NCBI GenBank assembly: GCA_905160935.1 | Contig: CAJHZI010000802.1 | Coordinates: 478,060-542,059, forward strand | Length of the DNA stretch: 64,000 nucleotides | Direction: 5' to 3' | DNA from: Enchytraeus crypticus | Taxonomy: Eukaryota > Annelida > Clitellata > Enchytraeida > Enchytraeidae | The notes under the pieces: generated by a model | Seen by the model: only the letters and a program-made list of their open reading frames with translations | Database searches by the model: none | Told to the model about the DNA's origin: nothing | In this document: in pieces, positions 11,548 through 22,375 of the stretch | Numbering within the stretch: position 1 is the first letter of the stretch | Layout: each line of letters opens with the position of its first letter | Program-made: the position numbers and the translations under genes

Positions 11548-12600
11548 CCATATATTCTCGCACGCGAGTCTCTATTGTACGAGCGAAACTTACACTGTAG
11601 TAGCGAGTAACACAGATATAGGGCACGCTAGCGCAGATTAGGGGACGGTAGGCTGGAAAGGCTACACGAGCGTCAGATACATAGCTTAGATTATGACCTA
11701 ATAGGTCGGTCCACACTCGATCCTTAAAGGCCTCTCGTTGGACTACGGATCATTGATAGGGAAATAGGACTTGACCGAGCGGCTGCGATAGAACAAGGAG
11801 GCAAGGGTGACCGTAGTCTGTATAATCTTCCTTTTCAAGTACTTTGTGTCAAACAGAGAGCGCATCTTCAGCCTAGTCTCCCTGACCGTACAGGTAGCTT
11901 TCATGATAATTTATAGGAGTGACACAAGTTGGTCATATGAGGTGAAGAAGATGTTAAGGAACACTTCGTGGCTTGAGTGATTTTTCATGCATTAAACGAA
12001 ATCACTTGACGCCGGACAAATAACTTTTATTCTCAACCCCTGATGTAATAGCATTCTTCCCATTACGTTGTGCTGGTATCCGCTGCCGATCAGAAGCTAA
12101 CACCCACAACTTACAGCGTAAACGAATTTCATTGCGCCGCTGTCTATACAGGGACGCTACACGCTCAAAACATTGCCGATTATCAGCTTTAAAAATATCT
12201 GGCAAGACCCTTTCTTTGTATAATTTATCCTTGAGTTTCAGCAGTGCTTGTGCCCATTGTTTCCAAATGGTAACATTCAAGTTCAACCCAGTTTTTTGTT
12301 GGTAATTATATATATATATTAAAACCAATATTAAAAATATATAAATACGACACCATTTCTACAGAAAACTGCTATTTCAGTTTTTTGGTAAATGATTCTT
12401 ACGTCGGATAAGATCAGATTGCTTTTAGACTCAGTTAGGCTGCCGGAAAGATAGAAATTTATTACTTTTGGCCAGAAGCTACAAAACCGGTAGGCTAGTG
12501 GCTGAATAAAAGTTAGCTGGCCAGTGAACCATTCCCACATCATTATTATTACACATGGATATCATAGATTACTAATAGTAATTCGACACCGGGCACCACA
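11548..12600. other. Unassigned interior of the piggyBac-like element
   Basis: Minus-strand open frames of 108 and 70 codons (12002-12328 and 12331-12543) have no domain I recognise. They may be decayed transposase N-terminus. Confidence 0.4.
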
Positions 12601-12649
12601 ACATAAATTGTTGCTGGTCCCAAATGGGAACATTGGGCGCTAATGGGTC

Positions 12650-13380
12650 AATTTCCTGATTTTCTTCAGTCAAATATTTATTGTGTTTTAGGGTGACATA
12701 TGTTAAATATTTAATTTAAATGCTACGTGTAGTACGTGCATAAACTGTATCCGACATTTGCAGGATAGATTTACCTTTAACATATTTTGCTAAGTTCTGA
12801 TTCAGAATATTTATAGGTAAAAATAACGCATAATACAATATCTAATGCCTCACCCTATCGATAGAATAGAAATACTACAGCTAAACTAACAAATGTTGCA
12901 ACGTCAAATGAATTAGCAGAATTAATTAGTGTGGAGTATGCATTGAAGACCATAAACGTCGCTGATACTACATGCATCGTAAATCAAAATCATAATAATA
13001 ATAATTTCTAAGAAATGGTCGCCATCGTACGGTACTCTCAATCGTCATCATGTGGTGTTTTGTCGAATGTTTGTGGAACTGAACGTTAAATTCTTATTGA
13101 TTGATTATTAAGAAACTATTAATGATTGGAATAGTTTGACCAACTAGGTTCCTTATCACTGATATACTTTTCTAAAGAAAAACTGAAGTAGTAATTGAAT
13201 CTTCCTTAATTGATTGAAAAGTTTTATGGTGGTAGCCTTGTATGGTTGCACTTGCACGATAGCTTTACCGTTATGCCAACATTACATGTAAATATCCTGA
13301 CTTGAAGAGCTTTCCATATCTAGAAGTGTTATTGATATCTTCTTTAGGTGATAGACATATAAACTTTCTAAAATCTTTGT
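12650..13380. other. Upstream region of TRIM copy 1
   Basis: AT-rich, with a minus-type CAAT-tailed repeat fragment at 13020-13110 (ends gttaaattcttattgattga). A possible leader acceptor (ttctttag) lies at 13341-13348. No promoter is recognised. Confidence 0.5.
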
Positions 13381-13415
13381 AAGGACTTGACTTGTGAAAT
13401 TTGATAGTAAACAAC

Positions 13416-14840
13416 ATGGCGGGTGTAAATAGTAAATCAATTACAAGGCATAAGAAAGGAGACAGGGATCCAGATCTGGAATGTTCTATTTGTTCGACTG
13501 AATTCACAAAACCCAAGCTGTTACCTTGCTGTCACACTTTCTGTCAGGATTGCTTGAAGAGACACTATGATGAGCATGATGATGAGAAAATCCCATGTCC
13601 ACTGTGCAGGAGTGAATTCCGTATTCCACAAGGTGGTGTGGAGAAGTTACCTGATAACCAGTTTCTGGTTAGATTAATTCATGAAAGAGGAAATCTCGAG
13701 AAAGAGTGTCAATGTGATCCCTGTAAGGAGATTGGAGAAAATATTAAAGCTCATTCATTCTGTATGGAATGTCGTCAGAGTCTTTGTCAGAGATGCACGA
13801 AGCTTCATTCAAAATTAAACAATGCAAAACAGCACAAAGTTGTTTGTACTGAAGAGAAACCAACAGACTATGGGCTGAAGAGATTGCTGTCTAGTTACTG
13901 TAGTAAACATGACAACAAAGAATTAGATTTGTACTGTTGTGACTGCAGAGAGTTGATCTGTGCTCTGTGTCATGGCAAAGATCATAACAAACATGATTGT
14001 AGAACATCACATGATGTAGCCAAACAGATGAGAGAACTTGCTGAGAATGACAGAAAGTATATTGATAAATATCGTGTAGCAGTGAGTAACAAAAAGTAAA
14101 AAGTAGAGGAAATTAAACAAGATTTTATACAGCAGGTATCATCAACAGAATCCTCTCTAAGAAGGGCTGTTGATGCCATTCGCAAACTCTTGGATGATCT
14201 GGAAAATGAAAAGTTAGAAGAACTGCGCTCCATGAAAGAAAATAAGCTCAAGGAATTGATGATTGAGAAGGATTTGCTAGAGTTCCATTCTGCTACTTTG
14301 GACAGCTGAGGAGTTGATCAGAGATCAGAAGAAGAGAGATGCAACTGATCAAAACACAATTAAACTGAAATTCACTCAGCCGCTGACTCCTACATTAGAA
14401 GATATCAAGAAAATTGTTGGAGAAATTGAGTATAAAGAAATTGGTATGAATGTTTAAGTAAACATTTTTCTTATCGACTAATTTTTATTGAATTACATAA
14501 ATTCATACAGCATACCATCTACATTCAGGTACCTTATCCTGAAATTGCGGGAAAGCCATTAAATTGTACATACCTGGAACTTCTTTGGAATACAAATAAT
14601 AAATTCTAATTTAAAGCTATTTTTACCTTCAAGCTTGTCACTAAAATTGGGTATGCACTAACCTGATTGATACTATTTATCTACACATTGACGGCTAATA
14701 TGAATCATTTTCTGCTGTTTCACACTGCTTACAAACAGATATTTATAATATTTAAAGTATAATTATTTAAATGGTACGTAACAGCAGCAGCAGCTTCACT
14801 ACCACCACCACCTCCACCATCATTATCATTATGATCACTA

Positions 14841-14871
<31 letters not shown>

Positions 14872-15920
14872 TATTATTATTATTATTATTGTAGTTATTA
14901 CTAATGGTATTCTTAGAATTAGAATACATTTTTTGTAATAGTCATCACAGTAATCCTAATCAAAATCACAATCATATTCATACTAATAATAACATCGGCA
15001 GTAATAGCAGTGACAAACAAATACTATTGCCAATTAATTTATATTTGTAAATATTGTCTACATGTAGATTTAGTTGACAGTGACGCCTGGCTCAACTCTA
15101 CAAGTAGTACTGAGGTTAATATCATAAAAGTCAAGACTAAGGAGATCATTGGAGTAGCAGTCGTGGATGATGAGATCTTTGTGGTGGGAAAGGGTCAGTC
15201 TCAAGTCAACGTGTATGACTCACACAGTCTGACAGCGTCACGTGATATCAACATTCCTGGTATGATGTCACCTGTAGGTCTCGCTGGTTGCTCCTACAAC
15301 AAAGCTCTTTATATCTGTGACTGGCTTCTCAGGTGTATCCACAAAGTCGACCTCAACTACAACGACTCTGTTATTCGCTGGGAGATGAGAGAGGATCATG
15401 CGCCGCGTGGTCTCTCACTGACACACGAGCACAATGTGCTTGTTACAGTGTGGAGGTACAACGACGAGCCATCACCGAGTGGATGTGAGCTGTCACGAGT
15501 GAGGGTCAATTGCTGAGTGAAATACAATTTGATGGAAGCATTGGATACGCTGAGCAGACAATTCAGCTGTCACGTGATCAGTTCATCGTATGTCACGTGT
15601 TGAGATCCTCTAGCCGTGGATTCTCTTTTATAAACACTGAGGGTCAAATCATAAAATCCCTTAGTGGAGAGAAAGGAAATAGAGATAAGCCGTACTCTCT
15701 CTCTTCAATTACAATTGATTACAAGCATAAACTTGTATTTGTGACTGATAAAGATAATGACAGAGTCCTACTGTTAGACACTGACCTCAGATATTTAGGT
15801 CAGGTTCATACATCACGTGACCTCCTGAATCCTCGTTATCTGTGCTATGACTCTTCCACTGATCGACTGATTGTCAGTGAGGAGGATGATTCGTTAGCTA
15901 TACTCAGTCCTTCATACTGA
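13416..15920 (+). pseudogene. TRIM copy 1: RBCC plus propeller pseudogene
   Basis: Collinear with the TRIM at 22.4 kb and highly similar. RING (CSICSTEF...CPLC), B-box 1, B-box 2 and the start of the coiled coil are intact through 14096. It then has three disablements: an in-frame TAA at 14097-14099 where copy 2 has CTG; an 83-nt deletion at about 14305 that shifts frame; and a 1-nt loss near 15493 in the propeller exon (CEL.SRVRVNC stop versus [11 protein letters not shown]). Exon 1 would end at 14443 (donor gtatga) and exon 2 start at 15074 (acceptor tttag), matching copy 2 in phase. A short RING/B-box-only product of about 227 residues could still be made. Relaxed selection is inferred. 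Confidence 0.9.
14444..15073 (+). other. Intron of TRIM copy 1
   Basis: About 630 bp, against 1632 bp in copy 2. It holds an (ATT)n tract at 14834-14894 and no coding sequence. Copy 2's extra length is mostly the GGAT array, the LINE scrap before it and the 55-bp repeats. Confidence 0.7.
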
Positions 15921-16390
15921 TGTAGGTTCTCTCTCTAGTGCCCTACCTAGTGGCATGTCCAGTGCACATATTCCTCCTCATATTACATAGATAGCACTCG
16001 ATCGAGAAAAGAATTAATCGCCACACCAGAAACTATATTTCTATCGTGGGTTCGCATGGGAATTATATTACTACTAGGGTTGTTTCCCGTCACCTTCCTA
16101 AGTTCTTGCTTGGTCGTCTCCTATGACACGCACTGCTTAACGGTTGGTTTACTCTAAAGTGCCCCGGACACAGCACGGTTGTTACACCCAATCATCTGCA
16201 ATTGGGTATATTGAAAAAATTTTGAGGAATAGTATGTTCTTCATTGTCGAGCTATAAATGCGGAACTTTTCCTCTTAATTTAGGACCATTCGAAGATCTT
16301 CCTCATCAGTTGCACTGTTCCTGTAGACTCATCAGAAGATTATTGACCCTTGACTTCCTCTTTTTACAATTACATAGATGGTTGATTGAA
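15921..16390. repeat. Retroposon scraps after TRIM copy 1
   Basis: 15925-15970 resembles the reverse complement of the LINE terminus (ctctctagtgcc..acc..gtggca.gtcca). 16065-16185 is the dispersed repeat also found at 8182-8312. No coding sequence. Confidence 0.55.
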
Positions 16391-16399
16391 ATTTTTCAT

Positions 16400-17540
16400 T
16401 ACTTCCAATCCGAATATTATTCTCATTATCATAGTTCAATCTTTATTCAGTTCAATCTTTTTCAATAAAAGACTTAGAATTTCATTCTGCTAAATATTAT
16501 GGAATCGTTGAAACTTTGAACATTTCATAGGTATATGCTTTGAGGTTGGCTCAAGACAGAGAAGAATGGAGGAATGTTGCCGCCCTATGTTCTCTTCAGA
16601 ACGCAAGAAACTGATGACAATGTTGATGAAACAAAATAATCTTTATTGTGTTAAATATTTCATAGCAGCTGTTTATTCTTAGAATGTATTACTGTAAGTC
16701 AACTGATGTTATTGTATACTAAAGTGAAACTCTTAATATCCATATATTATGTAAACATGTATTGCGTAGTGATTTCTTAATGCTTAAATGTATTAGGCCT
16801 ACTATATGTATATATTAATCTAGATATTAAATGCGAATTAGACATGTGCAAATTTTTTAACCCTGTTTTATATTGTGCCGCCTGTTATTTTAGATATTTT
16901 TGTGGTATATTAGTGTCCTCTATTACGTTTGATATATTTAATAGGTGTAGCCTATTCAGCTTCTTTACTTTCACGAACCTGTAAGCTTTTATTGCATATA
17001 TAGATTATTATTCTAAGTGATAAAATTCTGACTCCAATTAATAGAATTCTTTTGACTAGAGTTTAGTTACAGATGGTTTTCAACTTTTGATGCAATCAAT
17101 TGCATGCATACACATACACACTCTGTCCGATTCCCGTATTGGCTGTATTATGTTGTTTATCCGTGCTATTGTGTTCAAGTATTTAGTGTATTATTTTATG
17201 TAGCAATACACATTATATCTGTATTTGATTACTATATGAGCTTAATATAGGATATAATGTGCAAATAATTTTTTTACGTTACGTAGGCGTGGCTTGAGTG
17301 GTTTCGTGATCTGTGATTGGTCAGTTGCCCAAATGTGTCTTGGTAGTAGAGAGCGGAATGTCGCGGAGAAAACTGGAAACTGTTGAAGGATAGTAAAAAG
17401 GCTCACGGTTGAAGATGGAATGGAGATAGATTATGTGAATCTATACCGTAAAGACGGATAAAATTTATCTACGTGCCGATAAGTGTGTTGAGTAAAAACC
17501 TGCAGATATTTAGGAAGTAATTTAGACGTGAAGATATATT
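16400..17540 (+). repeat. Duplicated block B1 (paralogue of 1-1400)
   Basis: Collinear with block A1 but without the TGA array and with small indels. Reads ALRLAQDREEWRNVAALCSL in the + frame, then a stop. It follows the TRIM copy 1 propeller exon by about 600 bp, so A1 probably once followed another TRIM gene lying left of the window. Confidence 0.85.
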
Positions 17541-17569
17541 TGTAGATTAATATTCTAGCCTAAGGCTAG

Positions 17570-18703
17570 AACGCCTAACGCTTCCACACCAACGGCTTAG
17601 CATTTATATCATGTAATATAACTAATGGAGAAATAAATATAATTAATTATGAACAACAATATTTAAAAAAACTTTATCGTGAAAAATATCAATGATACAT
17701 TCAGTAAATTATATATTAATTATATTAAATTAGTCCCAATTAAAAGCCATCAATAGAAGGAGTTTAAAAGCTTAAAAATGCCACAGGCTGTTTAGCCTAT
17801 TTGGCGTCAGTTTCCTTTTCGAATAGCATCTCAATGACGTTGAGATCACTGGATCTGAACCCTGTACCCACTGATGCGCTGCAGAGCAACATGTCAACCA
17901 GCTACCATGCTTGACCACTGAGTTCAGATCATCAGATGTGATCTCTTTTGAAAAACTGGAAGTGATCTTTTAGAGAATTCTTACTGTGTGTAATATTCTA
18001 ATAGACTCTGTCAGGTGTTCATTAGCTTGTACCAAACCAAGCATCACGAAATATGTTAGTGTGCCAGGACACCTTTAATATAATTCAGACAGAGAATCTT
18101 GTCTATAGCTACTGTAGTAAACATGACAACAAAGAATTAGAGCTGTAGTGTTGTGACTGCAGAGAGTTGATCTGTGCTCTGTCATGTCAATGATCACCAC
18201 AAACATGACTGTACTTAGCTACATCATACGACATATGTTGACGGACTTCTGAATGCCTCTACCAATGAAACAAGTCTCAAGGCTTCCAGTAATAAACATT
18301 AAATAGGCCTATCACTTATTTATTTTCATTGGAATTTTAGAAAATGGCTACTAATTATATAAGCAAAGTCACATCTCTCGTCATTATACAGTGTAGATAC
18401 TCACAGAACCCAAAAGTTGATAAGTGAATTCTTCGCAAAATTCAATAAAATAGAAGTTTTATGTAAAGATCTATTTCACATTTAATTACTTCCATCTTTC
18501 CCACATGTGCCTGCAGTGAGGGGTTTCGGTCGATTTGAAGGGTCAGTAGATCGAAACTTAGGTCAACCCCACCCCAAAACCCGCCAAAGCGAACCCTGAT
18601 ATGTATAATTTTGTACTCTGACCGTTGTTGTTGATGTTGTGGTTGTTGTTGTTGCTGTGGTTGTTGTTGTTGTTTAATGCCTTTCACAGTAACGATGATT
18701 ATG
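17570..18703 (+). repeat. Duplicated block B2 (paralogue of 3640-4975)
   Basis: Same order as A2: SINE relic (about 17770-17930), B-box 2 fragment, and a (GTT)n tract at 18624-18676 with GTTGCTG variants. It lacks the CAAT-tailed insertion seen in A2. Confidence 0.85.
18102..18225 (+). pseudogene. TRIM B-box 2 fragment (block B)
   Basis: Matches TRIM B-box 2 ([13 protein letters not shown] then [11 protein letters not shown]), but with TAG replacing TAC of the tyrosine codon and a 3-nt deletion at the CALC/H position (ctgtcatg instead of ctgtgtcatg-like). It is the duplicate of the 4.2-kb fragment. Confidence 0.85.
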
Positions 18704-19164
18704 CCAATCAATATAGACCTCTTATAAAAGGTGTTCACTTTGAAAAATCAACCTATGTATTATTTCATTAGTTGGAGCGGCGCCACTGTGCATCATAAAG
18801 TTGATTGTTTTGCGGAGGCAACTGCAATGTAATATATCCTTAAAATGTAATATAGGCTATCCTCTCTAGATAGTCTGTCTAGAAATATGTTAACTGTAAA
18901 TTCAGACATATGTTTATCATCATTTGACAAGAAATTGAAAGACATTATTTTTAATTATTTAAGATACCATTCTGTTAATAAATTAAGAGATACATATTAA
19001 ATATAACATATTGACGGCTGGCAATATTCTATATATTCGTATATTATACGAATATATAGAATATTGCCAGCCGTCAATAGAAGCACACACCCCTCCCCGC
19101 TCTCCCACTAGGCTTTTTTATGATGTGAACAGAGTTTCCTCTACATATTATAAAAGGTCTATAG
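18704..19164. other. Block-B-only insertion containing a palindrome
   Basis: Relative to block A, where gattatgcc runs directly into ggacatttaggaaagccc, about 460 bp are extra here. It is AT-rich, with the perfect palindrome at 19010-19078. No gene. Confidence 0.65.
19010..19078. repeat. Perfect palindrome, 34-bp arms, 1-nt centre
   Basis: Arms 19010-19043 and 19045-19078 are exact reverse complements around a single t at 19044. The arms start attgacggctggcaatattc. Confidence 0.97.
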
Positions 19165-19395
19165 GGAAGCCCTTGCAGAAAGTTAGCAGTTTTCCATTGT
19201 ATGGGATTCCCCTGTCAGTAAGCTATAGCTTTTAATCAAGATTGCTATCGATTTTGCTTTCCTTTCATTTAAAAGTTTTGATTTGTAGTTTTATTTAACT
19301 TGTGTAAGCTTTGCAAATCAGGTAAATGTTACACAATGATAATGTTTAGCACATTTTTAACATTTAATACAAATTGAATTTATTGGTTATACATG
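19165..19395 (+). repeat. Duplicated block B3 (paralogue of 4978-5220)
   Basis: Shared gaaagcccttgcaga, then catttaaaag.ttt.atttg and gtagttttatttaacttgtg, in the same order. Confidence 0.85.
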
Positions 19396-19457
19396 TGAAA
19401 TTATATGTGAGATATTATATATATGTTTATATACATGTATAATATATCAATATAATG

Positions 19458-19458
<1 letters not shown>

Positions 19459-19495
<37 letters not shown>
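19459..19495. repeat. (TA)n microsatellite
   Basis: Perfect TA run just upstream of the LINE remnant. Confidence 0.95.
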
Positions 19496-19497
<2 letters not shown>

Positions 19498-19499
19498 TC

Positions 19500-19946
19500 T
19501 AAAGAAAGACACAAAGATAAAGATAGTGAAATTTGGTTTGGACCATGCTATTGTATGGATGTGAAACATGGACCTTAAGGAAGGAAGATATTAGGAAACT
19601 GGATGCATTGGAAATGTGGATTTGGAGAAGAATGGAGAGGATTAGCTAAACTCAAAAGGTTGCAAACGAGGAAGTCCTGGAGAGATTTGGCACAGATAGA
19701 CAGTTGATAAATGTATTAAGAAATAGGAAGAAGAGATGGATAGGACACATTCTAAGGGGGAAGGTCTATTAAAAGAGGTCATAGAAGGTAGAATGGAAGG
19801 AAAACGAGGCAGGGGAAGGCCGAGATTAGGTATGTTAGATGATTTAAAGACCAACTCATATGTGGAAATTAAGAGGAAGGCGGAAAGCAGAGAAGAGTGG
19901 AGGCGTTATGTACCATGGACCTGCCAGTTGGCAGTGGACTAAGAGA
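19500..19946 (+). mobile_element. LINE 3' end: reverse-transcriptase C-terminal region
   Basis: With frame corrections it reads MLLYGCETWTLRKEDI-like, then RKLDALEMWIWRRMERI, GTDRQLINVLRNRKKRWIGH, ILRG, VIEGRMEGKRGRGRPRLGML, DDLKTNSYVEIKRKAESREE and WRRYVPWTCQLAVD. YGCETWTL and W.GHI.R...GRPR are typical of the C-terminus of invertebrate non-LTR retrotransposons. I do not assign the clade. The copy is 5' truncated, frameshifted and absent from block A, so it inserted after the duplication. It ends with a short aagagaga tail. Confidence 0.88.
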
Positions 19947-20066
19947 GATATGTGAAATTTATATATCTATAAATAGGCTATAGTTATTCAATGCAGAGTA
20001 TGACAAATAGTTCATATGTCGGATAAGACAGTAACCAAAAGCGACTCAAATGTGGAACTACTCTTA

Positions 20067-21498
20067 CAGGCCCGGACAGTCCCGGACTGTCCCGGGCCTG
20101 CAGGATGTTCTGTGAGAGAATTAACATTCCTACAGCAGGCCTAACTTATTACTCAATAGGCATCTGATGGTAAAGCAAGAAAGTGGGAGTATTTTAGGTA
20201 AATCAGTCAAATCTATAAATTTTAAAGACGTCTTAGATGAGACGCTGTAATAGATATATAAATGGAATTTTTTTCAGTTTTCTGCAGTTATTTGCTTTTA
20301 CATATAACAGCAAAAACTTGTAAATTCTCAAAATACATCTTTTCGGTAATAGCTATAACTAGAACATCGGGGACACCAAATGTAAACTGTGGGCAAGAAA
20401 ACGCAAACACTGCATAGAATACCATTGAAATGTACTAGTTCCTCATAAAATTTCTAATACAAGCTTTCTTTAAAAATGCTATTTACTTTACAACCTACTA
20501 TACGTATATTAATTAAAGAATAAATTAACACGTATAGTTTAACTCTTTCACCCATTATAACGATATGCATGCATTATAAGGAAGTTGTAATGTAGACCCA
20601 TTACATTTACATGTAAATATATGTATCAGATGTCAACATAAACAAACCAGTGTTAGCATGCAACAAAATATGTTTTCAATTACCGAACTGATCTATTGAT
20701 ACTTAGGCCTTCATTATATACGTAATATTTCATTTGTGTGAAATTCTACGTCACCCAATGCATTCCTAATTTGATTAAGTTTGTGGTTACGGATTTACAG
20801 TATATGTATCTCTGCCATCAACAGGATTGGATTTGTAAGGGGGAAGGGCGGAGCAATTCTCCGTCACTGGTTCCCGAGTCCCCCAAGTGATTTGAAATTA
20901 ACGTTCCAAGTGGGAATTCCTTCTCTATTCCCCTCACCAATCACTGGATACAGTGAGCTGCCACCTCACTCTCATCTATATTGTTCGACGTGGTCAGAGC
21001 CCTAGCAGCTGGTACGCTGTACAGGATACAAAGTAGCCTGTTGCCAACCATTCTTCCCAACTGTGGGGTATTTCAATTAAATTTGGGATCTTTTGAAGTT
21101 TTAGATAATGGAGGACGTATGTCTACAATTTTGGTAAAACATAGGCCCCTACTAAATTGCGTAATTAAAATGTATATTTCAACAGTAAGTTCAGTAGATA
21201 AATAGCATTACTTTTTCCGTTCACTATATATGCTATCAAATGTTATCAATTTGAAAATGTTATTTTCAAAAATGCTTCGGCTTCTGGGAGACTTCGTCCC
21301 CAGACCCCCTCCATGGCTCAGCCCCTGGACACCGCCGGGGGACAAAGTGCCCCGGACTTTCTTATTTCGATTTGCGCTTGCTTGACGTTGTCCACAAAAG
21401 TAAATTTTTTGGATTTTGTTTCTAGTCGGTCCCCCCTTGACGAAAATATTTATATCCCAGCTTGCAGCCTGTGCCCTAAACCTGCCAGACCGGCCCTG
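20067..21498. mobile_element. hAT-like non-autonomous DNA transposon, 1432 bp
   Basis: Ends are caggcccgg on the left and, read inwards, cagggccgg on the right. Flanking octamers are tactctta and tgctctca. The paralogous block A has a single tgctctca at 5331-5338 with matching flanks, so the boundaries and the 8-bp target duplication are supported by the empty site. Eight-base duplications and CAGGG-type ends are typical of hAT elements. No transposase is visible inside. A G/C-rich stretch at 21280-21380 is internal. Confidence 0.85.
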
Positions 21499-21604
21499 TG
21501 CTCTCATCCATATCCTGCCTCGGATCTAACACTGATTTGAAGTGCTATAAATAGGATGGCAAGCGGGCAATAGACCCAAAGATCAATATTTACCAAAGGT
21601 ATAC

Positions 21605-22015
21605 GTGACGACACCATCTAGAGGCTTGTTGACGCTCTGTAGGTTCTTCAAGATGCCCTATAGAGGCTGTTGACACCCTGTAGATTCCTGAAGATGCCCT
21701 GTAGAGCCTGCTGACACCCTGTAGAAACTTGAAGATGCCTTGTAGAGGCTATTGACAACCTGTAGATTCCTGAAGATGCCCTGTAGAGCCTGTTGACACC
21801 CTGTAGATACTTGAAGATGCCCTATAGAGGCTGTTGGCACCCTGCAGATTCCTGCAGATGCCCTATAGAGGCTGTTGACACCCTGCAGATTCCTGCAGAT
21901 GCCCTATAGATGCTGTTGACACCCTGCAGATTCCTGCAGATGCCCTATAGAGGCTGTTGACACCCTGTAGATCTTTGATGATGCCATGTAGAAGCTGTTG
22001 ACACTCTGTAGCAAG
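21605..22015. repeat. About 41-bp minisatellite, about 10 copies
   Basis: Units run gaggctgttgacaccctgta, then gattcctgaagatgccctat, with variants. Block A (5455-5545) has about two degenerate units at the same place. Confidence 0.92.
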
Positions 22016-22375
22016 TTTAAAGTTATAATTGGTCGCAATCTTTTAGGAAATAAAAATATTTTCGGCCAAGCCTGCATAAAATTACAAATATATACGAACT
22101 TAAGAAGGAGTGCATATTTTCAGCCAAATACAAAGTATATGGTAGCATAACATATGCCTTATATTCAATATCAATTTATTATCCCACTCTTATAGGATAG
22201 ATAGAAATGCTTTATTTGTGTGAGAGCATTGCCGTCATAACAGTTTTAAATGTCCTAGCTGGGTCTGTGAAGTCTTCTAAATAAATAGTATTCCTAAATC
22301 TTCTTGCAGGTAACAGATATATAACCTACTACATCTATGTAGGGACTTATCCTGTGAAATTTGAGAGTTCACCAC

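Larger units (their letters stand above)
9745..12647 (-). mobile_element. Decayed piggyBac-like DNA transposon, about 2.9 kb
   Basis: The left end follows TTAA (9741-9744) and starts CC; the right end, read inwards, starts CCCATTAGCGCCCAATG and is followed by TCAA, a one-base change from TTAA. Both ends carry the inner motif gttcccawwtgggamc (9763-9778; 12618-12633 on the minus strand). TTAA targets and CC-beginning ends are hallmarks of piggyBac elements. A degraded piggyBac transposase lies inside on the minus strand. Two SINEs and an octamer array have been inserted. Exact ends are inferred. Confidence 0.7.

Noticed and set aside
11047-11700. LTR retrotransposon promoter or LTR
   Set aside because: A TATA-like site is present, but I found no paired LTR, primer-binding site or retroviral-type coding sequence.
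12002-12328. Minus-strand 108-codon frame as piggyBac N-terminus
   Set aside because: Position and strand would fit, but I see no motif that supports it.
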